The notes: generated by a model not told the origin, from the sequence alone. 20,559 nucleotides of DNA from Nitrospirales bacterium (GCA_029261305.1 JAJDBO010000051.1:1-20559); one strand, 5' to 3'; shown: positions 9,109-16,986, numbered from the stretch's first letter. Numbers and translations: made by a program.

Positions 9109-10986
9109 TTACGGCAATTCCTCCAACACATCTCTCCGCATGAGATCCATGGCTTTGTCCGAAACCTCAGCGAGGCTGGGGTGCGTGGCTTTTAAGCTAT
9201 ACACTTGTGACAGATATTCTAAGGTGCGGGCGAGTAGGCGATAGATGTCCCCTTCAGCCATCGACGTCATGCGAATCAATTGACTCCACGGAAGATTTTG
9301 ATCGGCTACCCATACCTCGGCGACGGCGGCAATGTCTGAGCGCAGAAGTGGTGGATCTTCGTAGGCCTCTAAGGAATGCGCCACAGTCCGCACTTGTTTC
9401 AACACAGAACCCAGTCCGGAGCTACGTCTGGGGTAAGAACCAGGACGGTCGTCGTCAATAGCAATGCTTGCCAACACACCGGTGAGCAGCGCGGGTTCAA
9501 TGCCATCGAAGGCTTCCATGCGAATGAGTTCTGTGATGAGTAAGGAGTGATTGATCCGAATGTGCCGTGCCCATTCCCCATCGGAGGTCAGTTGGCAGCT
9601 GGGGGTGAGATACCCAAATTTTTGTAACACTTCAATGTGTTGCTGAAATCGGTGCCATAGTTCTGTGCGAAGTGTATGAATCGTTTTCGTCAGCCGAAGT
9701 CCTTCTTGGCGAAGGCGCAATGCCGGGGCATGATCTTTTCGACAGGCATGACGTGAGGGACAGGCGGGGCATGGAAATTCATCGTTCAATGTTTCGGTGA
9801 GGACTGAATTCTCTTCTGAAGAATCCTCTTCCGAAGAGTTCTCTTCCACTCTGATAGGTAATGGCCGGACCCGCGTTGGTAACTCTTCTAACATTTGAAT
9901 GGCGTGGTCAAGGCTTGCAGCGTTGCACCAGGGGAATGATTTTATTTCCACTAGATCAATGATCTGGTCAACGACCTCGGTGACTGATCCGGCTGGGTAT
10001 TCAACAATACGCCCTCGACTGCGGAGAACCGTCAGCATGGCATGGGCTTGGCCGCGACTTCGATATTGTCGCAGCACAATGGCTCTTTCGCGCGAGAGAG
10101 CTACCACTCGGCCAGGAGTGAGAAATGAGAGCCGTGCATTGACTTCAGCCGTTTCATGAGGGATTTTGACGAAACGATGAGATCGCCGTCGTTTGGCCAA
10201 TTCAAAGGATTGCCATTGGGTAATCCAATCTGCGCATTCTCGTTGGCCATAGTCGGTTAACTCCTGATCTATGCCATCGAGTTTGGTTTCAAACGTGTTG
10301 GCTCGTTGGTTGAGCTGAAACTGCGCAAAACTTTTTTCCAAGATTGGTTGAATGTGATCGATCGTATGAGCTTTCAATAAATTCAGGACCATGGGATAGG
10401 AAGTTACGAATTGACTGTCGATTGGTTCGGGGTTTCCCGTTAATCCCTTGGCGATGTGGCCGATATCGATATAGGGGGACGGCGTAATCACGACAAAGCC
10501 CACGAAGTCTTTGCCTCGTCGTCCACCGCGGCCGGCTAGCTGTTGAATTTCACTCACGGTGAGTTCCATAAAGTCCTTAGCCTTCCGCACACTTGATTGG
10601 GTGATGACGACTGTCCGTGCGGGAAAGTCGACTCCGGCGGCTAAGGTGGTGGTGGCGAACACGGCATCCAAGCATCCCTTGCGCATCAGTTCCTCAATGG
10701 CAATTTTCCAGGAGGGTAGGTGCCCGGCATGATGAGCCGCCACGCCATATTGTTCCACAATTGGAATAAAAGGGTGATGGGCGATACTGGGGTATTCTTC
10801 AATAATGGGTTCCAGGACTTTTTTGATCGCGGCCATTCGCTTTGTTGGAATGGGGACGTGGCGATGCTCAAAGCTATCAATGGCTTCGTCACACGCCCGA
10901 CGTGAGGTGAAAAACACAATAGCTGGTGTGAGCTGTTTGTTTCGAAGAACTTGAATGAGGTCGACTGGGTGTATGGCAGGAGGCAT
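9109..10986 (-). CDS. Ski2-like DExH helicase, C-terminal half (RecA domain 2 plus DSHCT-like region), split gene
   Basis: The 625-residue product begins exactly where RecA domain 2 should: PPAIHPVDLIQVLR then PAIVFFTSRRACDEAI (21-36, motif IV region), HHAG (85-88), motif V TTTLAAGVDFPAR (112-124) and motif VI QLAGRGGRRG (149-158). No Walker A or DExH is present. The rest is helical, with CPACPSRHAC (406-415; C406, C409, C415), an acidic serine-rich repeat just before it (about 382-394), and a C-terminal DSHCT-like bundle (about 490-600, TGVLASIAIDDDRPG and AEGDIYRLLARTLEYLSQ). The frame is closed by a stop only six codons upstream of the ATG, so no RecA domain 1 precedes it. No clear Shine-Dalgarno is seen at 10986, and the next internal ATG is at codon 51. 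The N-terminal half starts 49 bases after this gene's stop on the same strand, so both are likely cotranscribed. Confidence 0.85.
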   Translation of the reverse strand: MPPAIHPVDLIQVLRNKQLTPAIVFFTSRRACDEAIDSFEHRHVPIPTKRMAAIKKVLEPIIEEYPSIAHHPFIPIVEQYGVAAHHAGHLPSWKIAIEELMRKGCLDAVFATTTLAAGVDFPARTVVITQSSVRKAKDFMELTVSEIQQLAGRGGRRGKDFVGFVVITPSPYIDIGHIAKGLTGNPEPIDSQFVTSYPMVLNLLKAHTIDHIQPILEKSFAQFQLNQRANTFETKLDGIDQELTDYGQRECADWITQWQSFELAKRRRSHRFVKIPHETAEVNARLSFLTPGRVVALSRERAIVLRQYRSRGQAHAMLTVLRSRGRIVEYPAGSVTEVVDQIIDLVEIKSFPWCNAASLDHAIQMLEELPTRVRPLPIRVEENSSEEDSSEENSVLTETLNDEFPCPACPSRHACRKDHAPALRLRQEGLRLTKTIHTLRTELWHRFQQHIEVLQKFGYLTPSCQLTSDGEWARHIRINHSLLITELIRMEAFDGIEPALLTGVLASIAIDDDRPGSYPRRSSGLGSVLKQVRTVAHSLEAYEDPPLLRSDIAAVAEVWVADQNLPWSQLIRMTSMAEGDIYRLLARTLEYLSQVYSLKATHPSLAEVSDKAMDLMRRDVLEELP

Positions 10987-11096
10987 GAATAGAAGAAAAT
11001 ATTAACAATATCTGACAGGAAGTACAAAGATTACTATGTAATTTTTGACCAAATCTTGTAACGGATATGCGGAGTTAGATAAATTCTAGTGGGTAA

Positions 11097-11120
11097 TAGC
11101 TAGGGTTGTTTCCCTAGTTA
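11097..11120 (+). promoter_or_regulatory. Nine-base-pair hairpin upstream of the STAS gene
   Basis: TAGCTAGGG (11097-11105) pairs with CCCTAGTTA (11112-11120) with one G-T pair and the loop TTGTTT. It lies in the 188-base gap between the divergently transcribed helicase half and the STAS gene. There is no T-run on either side, so it is not a typical intrinsic terminator. It could be a leader structure or a protein-binding site; the role is unknown. Confidence 0.35.
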
Positions 11121-11145
11121 AGTTCCCCAGCTCTTTGACCGATAA

Positions 11146-11169
11146 GAAACCCCAAGGGGGGAGGGTTTC
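11146..11169 (+). promoter_or_regulatory. Hairpin enclosing the ribosome binding site of the STAS gene
   Basis: GAAACCC (11146-11152) is complementary to GGGTTTC (11163-11169). The loop and the 3' arm contain the G-rich ribosome site (GGGAGG around 11159-11164), about ten bases before the ATG at 11175. Folding would hide the site, so translation could be controlled by structure or by a binding protein. The pairing is seen; the regulatory role is inferred. Confidence 0.35.
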
Positions 11170-11174
11170 ACAAA

Positions 11175-11513
11175 ATGGAAGTGGTTGTACGAGGGCATAA
11201 AGAAGCTACCGTTGTTGATCTTCATGGTCGACTAGATGCCTCGGCCCGATGGAATTTTAAAGCCATCATTACCCAATGTTGTCGGACTGAACAAGAACAT
11301 CTGGTCATTAATCTCCAGTCCCTTACCTTTATCGATAGTGCGGGGCTAGGTTTCTTAGTGTTGGCCTATGTGCAATTTACCGGTCTTCATCGCCGAATGA
11401 GTTGGGTCCAGCCACGTGGGAATGTCAAAGCCCTCCTCGAAAACCTTGATCTGCCATCTATGGTTCCTATTTACGAAACTGAACAGGAAGCCTTTGAATC
11501 TACCCTTGCTTAA
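11175..11513 (+). CDS. STAS-domain protein, anti-anti-sigma-factor-like
   Basis: The 112-residue product is a single STAS domain of the SpoIIAA/RsbV type. Such proteins are phosphorylated on a conserved serine by a partner anti-sigma kinase and act in partner-switching control of sigma factors or other outputs. The signature TFIDSAGLG (51-59) is intact with the acceptor serine at S55, and the opening strand ATVVDLHGRLDA is typical. A strong purine-rich ribosome site precedes the ATG. No HATPase kinase, PP2C phosphatase or sigma factor gene is in the window, so this is an orphan. A role in lipid-asymmetry (MlaB-like) transport is a less likely alternative, since no ABC genes adjoin it. Confidence 0.82.
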   Translation: MEVVVRGHKEATVVDLHGRLDASARWNFKAIITQCCRTEQEHLVINLQSLTFIDSAGLGFLVLAYVQFTGLHRRMSWVQPRGNVKALLENLDLPSMVPIYETEQEAFESTLA

Positions 11514-11583
11514 CGAAGTTCCTCTTTAAAGTTTCCCTGAATCTTGCTCAACTGAATTTAACAACGCCCACGGATGAATCTTG

Positions 11584-12528
11584 TTAGACTCCAACCAGAT
11601 GTTCTGGGAATCGAGGGCTTTTCCCAATTTGTCTCAACGTAGAAATCACTCGTTGAGGATGTCCCCAATCACTCCACAGCACTCCCTTCACTTCGATCAC
11701 GGCAATACGATCTGGGACTTTTTGCAAAAGATCACATGAAAAGTTTCGTTTGGGCATTTGCTGATAAATAAGCTCAAGAATATGGCCTTCCTGAGACGTG
11801 CCAATCGCCCGACTTAATTTGTCAAAGAGGGGCATCAGTTCTGGGAGACAACGCCAACCTAATTCCCACAACGTACTCGCTTTACCAGCCATGACAAAGG
11901 TATTCCAGAGAGCTCCGGATCGCTGCGCCTGCAAGGCCTCAGAGAGAGTGGGTTTCTCTAAAAATGCTTCAACGGCTCGGACAGGGAATCCTGCCATATG
12001 ATCCAGTTCCTGTGCTGGCTTGATCCACCCATATTGTAATTCGGTGTGATCAGGAGCAATCCCCAGTAGCACCAACCGGTCTGGGAAGCGCTGCGCGGTC
12101 CAAGTGGCTTGTTGCACGGCATCGACAAATGGCGCTTCGGGGAAAATGAAATGATCCGAGGGGTAAACCGTCACGACGGCATGTGGTGAACGAGTGCGAA
12201 TGTACGTGAGTGGGAGGAAAATGCCGGCGGCGGTATCACGATTTTCAGGTTGGATGATGACCGTGCCAGAGGCACGATGCCCAAATTGGGGAAGAGCATA
12301 TTCCCCATGCGTGCGGGCAATGACGGTGACGGTATGATCTGGAAAGGAAACTTGCTGCGCCCGATCAAGCGTATGTTGGAACATCGTGCGCGTTCCAACA
12401 AAGGCGCAATACTGCTTTGGTAAGGCCTGGCCCAACCATTGCTGGACCATGGGCGTGAGGCGCGTCCCTTCGCCTCCCGCCAGGATAATTGACCACACTT
12501 GTCCATTCCTGCTGACAGGTGATTGCAT
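11584..12528 (-). CDS. Mannose-1-phosphate guanylyltransferase-like sugar nucleotidyltransferase
   Basis: The 314-residue product resembles the nucleotidyltransferase domain of GDP-mannose pyrophosphorylases, which make GDP-mannose from GTP and mannose-1-phosphate for polysaccharides and glycans. The nucleotide-binding signature LAGGEGTRL (16-24), PKQY (37-40), the IIQPENRDTAAGIF segment, YPSDHF, and an EKP followed by a WNTFVMAG segment fit that family. It lacks the C-terminal phosphomannose isomerase domain of the long ManC/AlgA forms. A strong ribosome site (AAGGAGGGT) precedes the ATG at 12528. No other polysaccharide genes adjoin it, so the exact sugar is uncertain. Confidence 0.75.
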   Translation of the reverse strand: MQSPVSRNGQVWSIILAGGEGTRLTPMVQQWLGQALPKQYCAFVGTRTMFQHTLDRAQQVSFPDHTVTVIARTHGEYALPQFGHRASGTVIIQPENRDTAAGIFLPLTYIRTRSPHAVVTVYPSDHFIFPEAPFVDAVQQATWTAQRFPDRLVLLGIAPDHTELQYGWIKPAQELDHMAGFPVRAVEAFLEKPTLSEALQAQRSGALWNTFVMAGKASTLWELGWRCLPELMPLFDKLSRAIGTSQEGHILELIYQQMPKRNFSCDLLQKVPDRIAVIEVKGVLWSDWGHPQRVISTLRQIGKSPRFPEHLVGV

Positions 12529-12913
12529 GTTGTGACCCTCCTTGGTCGTTCTCGAAACTCAGTGGTGGCACAAAGCTCATGCCAGCCTCCATGGCCCCCG
12601 AGAAATCACGACACAATCGACGTGTTTCCCTGGAAAACCTCGTGATGTTGAAACACATGAAGAATGAGTAAGAGATAAGGACGGTCTGCATAAATCGAAT
12701 AATGGATCGTGAGAATCAATAAACCCTGTTTTAAAAAATCGGATGATCTTTCAAGACCTAAATTTTGTCAAGATAAAAATGCTGAGGGAAAGGTACGTAA
12801 GTTGATCTCATGAAGGGTTTTTAACTGTATGACCTCAAAGTATAGTATTCGGTTATTCCAGGACTTCTAAATATTGTGGATTAGAGAAATGTTAAAAAAG
12901 TTACGTGAGCGGG
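12529..12913. other. 385-base intergenic region with no recognised gene
   Basis: This stretch separates two minus-strand genes, the ClC channel (ending at 12914) and the sugar nucleotidyltransferase (starting at 12528). I see no open frame with a ribosome site and a protein-like product of its own. It becomes AT-rich from about 12700 to 12900. One short inverted repeat, TGGCA/TGCCA (12566-12584), is too small to interpret. It presumably carries the promoter of the nucleotidyltransferase gene, but no box pair on the minus strand is convincing. Confidence 0.4.
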
Positions 12914-14257
12914 TTATTTAGGAGGGCGCTTGCCGAATGTGAGGAGGTTTTTGAGTGTTTCACGGGTGGCGGAATACCGAGGGGCGGGGGAGAGGGTAGC
13001 CTGTTCAATCTCCTCTTCTGATTCAATAGTGATGCTTGGCGATTTGGAGTACGGCAAGAGTTGTGTTGGGATCGCGCTCCGATGACCGGTGAGTAAAAAA
13101 CTCATCGTGCAAGTGATGGCGGCATAGGGAGCAAGCCCCGGGCCAAATAATTCCATGGCTAAAACGATTCCCGTGATGGGCGTATTGGTGGCGCCCGCTA
13201 AGAGACTGACCACGCCGAGGGCGGCAAATGTGGCAAGATCGACGTGAAGCCATTGGGCAAATATTGAACCAAGGGAGGAGCCCACAAAAAAGATGGGCAG
13301 GATAATGCCGCCACTTCCGCCAAAGTTTAAGGTAATGCTGGTGGCGAGTGTCTTGACAAGAAACGAATACCATACCACTGATTCACCCTTGAGGTTTTGG
13401 GAAACGGTACTCCACCCCAATCCCAAAAAATCACTGGATGAAAAGAAAGCAAGGGTGGCTAAACCCAATCCGCCCACGAGCCCCATCATCATCCAATTGG
13501 GACGAACCAAGTTGGCCACGTCTTTCCCTCGATTGAGTATTTCAATAAACAGCAAGGCGCCAAGTCCAAAGACGATCCCAGCCAGACCGATGATCGCAAA
13601 AAATGGGAGGGTGAGAGGCGGGATAGGGAGAGGAGTAAACTGAAAGTAATCAATGCCCCAAGCTGAGGCCACATAGTAGCCGACAAAAGCCGAGGTCACG
13701 CTAGGCAGGAGCACACCATAATACAGTCGTCCAATATATAACGCTTCTGCGGCAAAGACGGCACCGGCGACTGGGGTGCCTAGTACTGCGGAAAATCCCG
13801 CACTGATTCCGCAAATGACCAGGCGTTTGCGATCAATTTCATCCAATCGAAACAAGACCGAAAGGACGGAGCACAACCCGCTGCCGATTTGGGCACAGGG
13901 ACCGATGTTGCCGGCTGACCCTCCAGAGGCGATCGTCGCAATGGTCGCGAATAATTTGGTCGGGATAACCCACCCATTCATTAATCCATCTCGTCGGTGA
14001 ATGGCTTGAATGACCCGTTCCGTTCCATGCCCTTGGGCTTCTGGAGACACCTTGGTTGTGAGCCATGCCGAGAGCATGAGCCCAACGGGCAAGAGGGCAA
14101 TGGCGTAGGGGAGCTGTGCTGTCAGTGCAAGTGTGCCTTGAAGAAAGAAGAGAAATAGGGCCGTTGATGTTCCAACTATAATGCCAACGGCACTGCCCAA
14201 GACAAACCACTTTACGATGCTGCCCAAAAGAATAAAAAATTCGGTTGAACGTTTCAT
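12914..14257 (-). CDS. ClC-family chloride channel lacking the gating and internal glutamates
   Basis: This 447-residue membrane protein has the ClC fold signatures: GHGTERVIQ (76-84), SGGSAGNIGPCAQIG (111-125), GTPVAGAVFAAEAL (160-173), and GGSGGIILP in the second half. In canonical ClC proteins the second motif reads GREGP, its glutamate (E148 in E. coli ClC-ec1) being the gate and external proton site. Here the aligned residue is I118. The internal proton glutamate (E203 in ClC-ec1) aligns with A172. Family knowledge says proteins without these residues behave as uncoupled chloride channels rather than H+/Cl- exchangers; applied here that is inference. There are no C-terminal CBS domains; the tail (about 405-447) is acidic then basic. 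No clear Shine-Dalgarno precedes the ATG. Confidence 0.85.
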   Translation of the reverse strand: MKRSTEFFILLGSIVKWFVLGSAVGIIVGTSTALFLFFLQGTLALTAQLPYAIALLPVGLMLSAWLTTKVSPEAQGHGTERVIQAIHRRDGLMNGWVIPTKLFATIATIASGGSAGNIGPCAQIGSGLCSVLSVLFRLDEIDRKRLVICGISAGFSAVLGTPVAGAVFAAEALYIGRLYYGVLLPSVTSAFVGYYVASAWGIDYFQFTPLPIPPLTLPFFAIIGLAGIVFGLGALLFIEILNRGKDVANLVRPNWMMMGLVGGLGLATLAFFSSSDFLGLGWSTVSQNLKGESVVWYSFLVKTLATSITLNFGGSGGIILPIFFVGSSLGSIFAQWLHVDLATFAALGVVSLLAGATNTPITGIVLAMELFGPGLAPYAAITCTMSFLLTGHRSAIPTQLLPYSKSPSITIESEEEIEQATLSPAPRYSATRETLKNLLTFGKRPPK

Positions 14258-14557
14258 AGGAAAGAGATCGGGCTTACACTCGATGGGAATTCCTGGTCAT
14301 GCCTCATAGGGTTATTGGGAAGGGATAATGTTTTCGATGGTTCTATAGTAATGTGTGAGAGTTTGACACGATTTTGAGCCTAGTGCTAGCGTCAACTTTG
14401 TAGATTGGATTCTGTACGAACAATGCGTGATGCCAAGTTGTCTGGCTATCCAAGCCGTGTGGTCCTGCCGCATCCTCTTTCCTTAGTTCTTCTTTCATTG
14501 CACCATGAGTCAATTCACGCGACAAATTGATGCCGGTCAGTTACGGGTGCTGCGATC
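14258..14557. other. 300-base divergent intergenic region with one candidate promoter
   Basis: This gap lies between the divergently transcribed ClC and MFS genes and must hold promoters for both. On the + strand a consensus TTGACA (14363-14368) stands 18 bases before TAGCGT (14387-14392), which is preceded by TG as in extended -10 boxes; it would leave a leader of about 160 bases before the MFS gene. The -10 match is poor. An open frame on the minus strand (14343-14525) has no ribosome site or recognisable product. No riboswitch motif, including the FMN element that might be expected near a riboflavin gene, was found. Confidence 0.35.
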
Positions 14558-15775
14558 ATGACGCCAATGATGAAATCGACCCCTGTATTTCTCATCCTGT
14601 GTGGCGTCGGGTTGTGTTCATTCATGAGTTACAACCTTGTCCGCATGCCGGCGTTAGCGCCTTTCGCCGAATCCTTAGGCGCAGGCCCAGTGGCTGTGGG
14701 CTTTATTGTGGCCGCGTCCACGCTCACCGGAGTGTTCCTCAAATTGCCGATGGGGGCGCTCTCGGATGTGGTGAGTCGCCGCCGACTGATGCTGGTGGGG
14801 GTCTTGGCGTTTGCGCTTCCACCCTTTGCCTATCCTTGGGTAACGGACCTCGAGGTACTCGCGGTTCTACGGGTGATTCATGGATTAGCCACCGCAGTGT
14901 TTACCCCTTTGGTTCTGGCGTCCGTAGCGTCGATGTATCCACTGAGCCGTGGAGCAGCCTTGGGATGGTATACATCTGCAGCCCAGGGTGGAGCATTATT
15001 GGGGCCAATGTTAGGCGGGTGGTTGGTGGATACCGCAGGGTTCTCTCAGGCATTTTTGGCAGGAGGAGGGTTTGGCCTACTGGCGTTGGTTCTGTATGTG
15101 ATCATTTTATTTTTGCACCCTGAAGGGACGCCTGTCACTCAAAAGGATTCCCGTGAAGTGTGGTCGAATTTGCGACAAGGATTGAAAGCCGTGATTGGTC
15201 ATGCGCAAATGCTGGCGACCAGTGGAGCCGAAGCCGCGAAGATGATGGCCAATGGTACGCTCATGGCGTTCTTGCCATTATATGGGTTGTCGATTGGATT
15301 GAGTTTGACGGAAGGCGGTATGTTATTTGGGATTCAGGGCTTGACGTCGTTTTTGTCAAAACCTGTGATGGGCCGAGTGTCGGATCAAGTGGGGCGACGT
15401 CCGTTAATTACTCTTGGCCTGGTGATTTGTGGTGTGACCATCATGAGCATTCCCCATGTCACCCAGCTTTGGTCGTTGTTATTGCTGGCTGCAGGATTTG
15501 GGTTTGGAGAAGCGGTGATCACCTCCTCTTCAGCGGCATTAATCGCGGATCTTGCGGCACCGGAGCAGGTGGGGGCAGGCATGGGATTGCGGGGCACGAT
15601 CATGGATATAGGGCATGCCGGTGGCCCGATCCTGGCGGGTGTGCTTGTGGCCACAATCAGTTATACTGGGGCCTTCACAGTCATGGGAGTGTTTCAGTTT
15701 TTGGCTGCATGGGGGTTTTGGGTGATGTCATTTCGGCAGACAACCCTGGAACCGGGATCAGGAAAGCATTCGTAA
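14558..15775 (+). CDS. Major facilitator superfamily transporter
   Basis: The 405-residue product has the length, hydrophobicity and twelve-helix layout of an MFS permease. The loop 2-3 motif A appears as GALSDVVSRRR (66-76) and again in the second half as GRVSDQVGRRP, the expected pseudo-repeat. The region AGMGLRGTIMDIGHAGGP near the end resembles drug and metabolite exporters, but the substrate cannot be read from sequence. The ATG at 14558 has only a weak ribosome site, and an ATG at 14567 or 14570 is also possible. A 46-codon membrane protein gene begins 17 bases after its stop and riboflavin synthase follows, so an operon is likely. Export of a flavin-related compound is a guess from that context. 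Confidence 0.85.
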   Translation: MTPMMKSTPVFLILCGVGLCSFMSYNLVRMPALAPFAESLGAGPVAVGFIVAASTLTGVFLKLPMGALSDVVSRRRLMLVGVLAFALPPFAYPWVTDLEVLAVLRVIHGLATAVFTPLVLASVASMYPLSRGAALGWYTSAAQGGALLGPMLGGWLVDTAGFSQAFLAGGGFGLLALVLYVIILFLHPEGTPVTQKDSREVWSNLRQGLKAVIGHAQMLATSGAEAAKMMANGTLMAFLPLYGLSIGLSLTEGGMLFGIQGLTSFLSKPVMGRVSDQVGRRPLITLGLVICGVTIMSIPHVTQLWSLLLLAAGFGFGEAVITSSSAALIADLAAPEQVGAGMGLRGTIMDIGHAGGPILAGVLVATISYTGAFTVMGVFQFLAAWGFWVMSFRQTTLEPGSGKHS

Positions 15776-15792
15776 AGGAAGGATTGGGCGAG

Positions 15793-15933
15793 ATGGAAGA
15801 GGCCGTGACTACAGCCGATTTCTTAATTGGAGGGTTCGCAGCAGCCGGAGTGGTGGTGTTAGTGGTGGTGTTTATCTGGGTTGTGAAGATCGTCTTCATA
15901 GATAAAAATAAAAAGGAACATCGGGATGTTTAG
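15793..15933 (+). CDS. 46-residue single-pass membrane microprotein
   Basis: This small gene encodes an acidic N-terminus (MEEAVTTADF), one strongly hydrophobic helix (about residues 11-36, valine-rich with glycines at its start), and a basic tail ending DKNKKEHRDV. A good ribosome site, AAGGAAGGA, ends about nine bases before the ATG. It starts 17 bases after the MFS stop and its last eight bases overlap the start of ribE, so it is placed like a true operon member with coupled translation. The charge pattern predicts the tail in the cytoplasm. I do not recognise the family. It may assist or regulate the MFS transporter, as small membrane proteins sometimes do; this is inference. Confidence 0.65.
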   Translation: MEEAVTTADFLIGGFAAAGVVVLVVVFIWVVKIVFIDKNKKEHRDV

Positions 15934-16582
15934 CGGAATTGTCGAAGAAATGGGGGTGGTCAAAACTTTTGACCGAAACCTCACTGGTGCTCGGCTTTCA
16001 ATTTTTGCAGAGACGACCTTAGAAGATCTGAAGCTTGGGGAAAGTGTAAGTGTTTCCGGTGTCTGTTTAACTGCGGCGGATGTCAATGATCGCGACTTCG
16101 TGGTCGATGTATCCATCGAAACGCTGAATGTGACAAATCTTGGATTTCTTGCCGTCGGCGCGGCGGTCAATCTTGAGCGAGCCATGAAATTGAATGAGCG
16201 AATCGGTGGACATTTAGTGTCTGGACATGTTGATGGTGTGGGGATTTTGCGCGATCGCCAACAAGATGGCAATGCGATGCTCCTGACATTTGAAGTGCCT
16301 GATTCTATTCTTCGCTACTGTATTCAAAAAGGTTCTCTCACTATAGATGGGGTGAGTTTGACCCTCAATGAGGTCACAGATAAGTCGGTATCCGTCGCCA
16401 TTATTCCTCACACGGTCAAGGTTACGACGTTGGGTCTCAAGCAGCCTGGAGATTCTGTGAACTTGGAGCCTGACCTCATTGGCAAATATGTCGAACGCCT
16501 CATGCAAAATGCTGGGCAACTTCCGCCCAAACCAGACACTGTGATCGACCGAGAGTATTTGCAAAAGCGTGGGTTGCTCTAG
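15926..16582 (+). CDS. ribE: Riboflavin synthase alpha subunit
   Basis: Riboflavin synthase dismutates two molecules of 6,7-dimethyl-8-ribityllumazine to riboflavin, the last step of the pathway. The 218 residues show the family's exact start, MFSGIVEEMG, and two homologous lumazine-binding barrels: the first with SVSVSGVCLTAADV near residue 40, the second opening with HLVSGHVDGVG (about 95-105) and containing SLTIDGVSLTLNEV. The C-terminal helix that mediates trimerisation (NLEPDLIGKYVERLM) is present. The ATG overlaps the end of the 46-codon gene, with AAGGA just upstream. No ribD, ribBA or ribH lies in the window. The symbol ribC is used for the same enzyme in some species. Confidence 0.96.
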   Translation: MFSGIVEEMGVVKTFDRNLTGARLSIFAETTLEDLKLGESVSVSGVCLTAADVNDRDFVVDVSIETLNVTNLGFLAVGAAVNLERAMKLNERIGGHLVSGHVDGVGILRDRQQDGNAMLLTFEVPDSILRYCIQKGSLTIDGVSLTLNEVTDKSVSVAIIPHTVKVTTLGLKQPGDSVNLEPDLIGKYVERLMQNAGQLPPKPDTVIDREYLQKRGLL

Positions 16583-16635
16583 CCTTTGTAAGGATAATTA
16601 TTTTACTCATTTCTTTTTCCCCTACCTTCTTTCCC

Positions 16636-16863
16636 ATGAAAAAACTTTCTGTTCCCATGCGTGCCTTATTTTTTGCGATGTCTGTTGCAGTAGCCATCCC
16701 TCTTGGGCTGTGGCTCATTGTGCAATTCTACGAATGGAGTTGTGCCACGTTGGTCACCTGCGAGCCCATGGCGAGGCCGTCGGAAGCTGAGATGAAGAAG
16801 CTTGATAAACAGAGAGATACCCTGGGGAAGAGGTCCTACTACCCCATGGGAAAAAATCCGTAG
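16636..16863 (+). CDS. Small membrane protein of unknown function (75 residues)
   Basis: The product has a basic N-terminus (MKKLSVPMR), one membrane helix (about residues 9-30), and a charged tail with two cysteines (in WSCATLVTCEP) followed by a lysine- and arginine-rich stretch. If the helix is an uncleaved anchor the tail would be outside the cytoplasm, where the two cysteines could form a disulfide; this is inference. The ribosome site is weak. It follows ribE by 53 bases and could belong to the same transcript. I do not recognise the family. Confidence 0.55.
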   Translation: MKKLSVPMRALFFAMSVAVAIPLGLWLIVQFYEWSCATLVTCEPMARPSEAEMKKLDKQRDTLGKRSYYPMGKNP

Positions 16864-16986
16864 TTGAAAATTCCTTCCTGTTTTTTTGAACGGATGTGAG
16901 AATGCTTACTTGGAGGTTGCTTCATCCCGTTCCACCTATTTGGTGATAATCCAGTTGTTCGTCAATAGAAGTTGAAATAGTATGGT

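Noticed and set aside
7986..10986. Explaining the two helicase frames as one gene broken by a frameshift
   Set aside because: A frameshift would leave the N-terminal half upstream. Here the N-terminal half is downstream of the C-terminal half on the same strand, so a rearrangement is required.
12365..12691. A 108-codon minus-strand frame overlapping the start of the sugar nucleotidyltransferase gene
   Set aside because: It overlaps the well-supported gene out of frame, has no ribosome site and no recognisable domain.
14258..14557. An FMN riboswitch upstream of the MFS-ribE unit
   Set aside because: I looked for the conserved GGGGCAGGG and GACCGGCGGT-type segments and found none on either strand.
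14527..15123. A 198-codon + strand frame over the start of the MFS gene
   Set aside because: It is a shadow frame of the MFS gene; its product is Cys/Gly/Arg-rich with no domain, while the MFS frame is clearly coding.
15160..15933. Reading the 46-residue microprotein as the tail of a 257-codon frame
   Set aside because: The upstream part overlaps the MFS gene out of frame and is not protein-like; a ribosome site and ATG at 15793 define the small gene instead.
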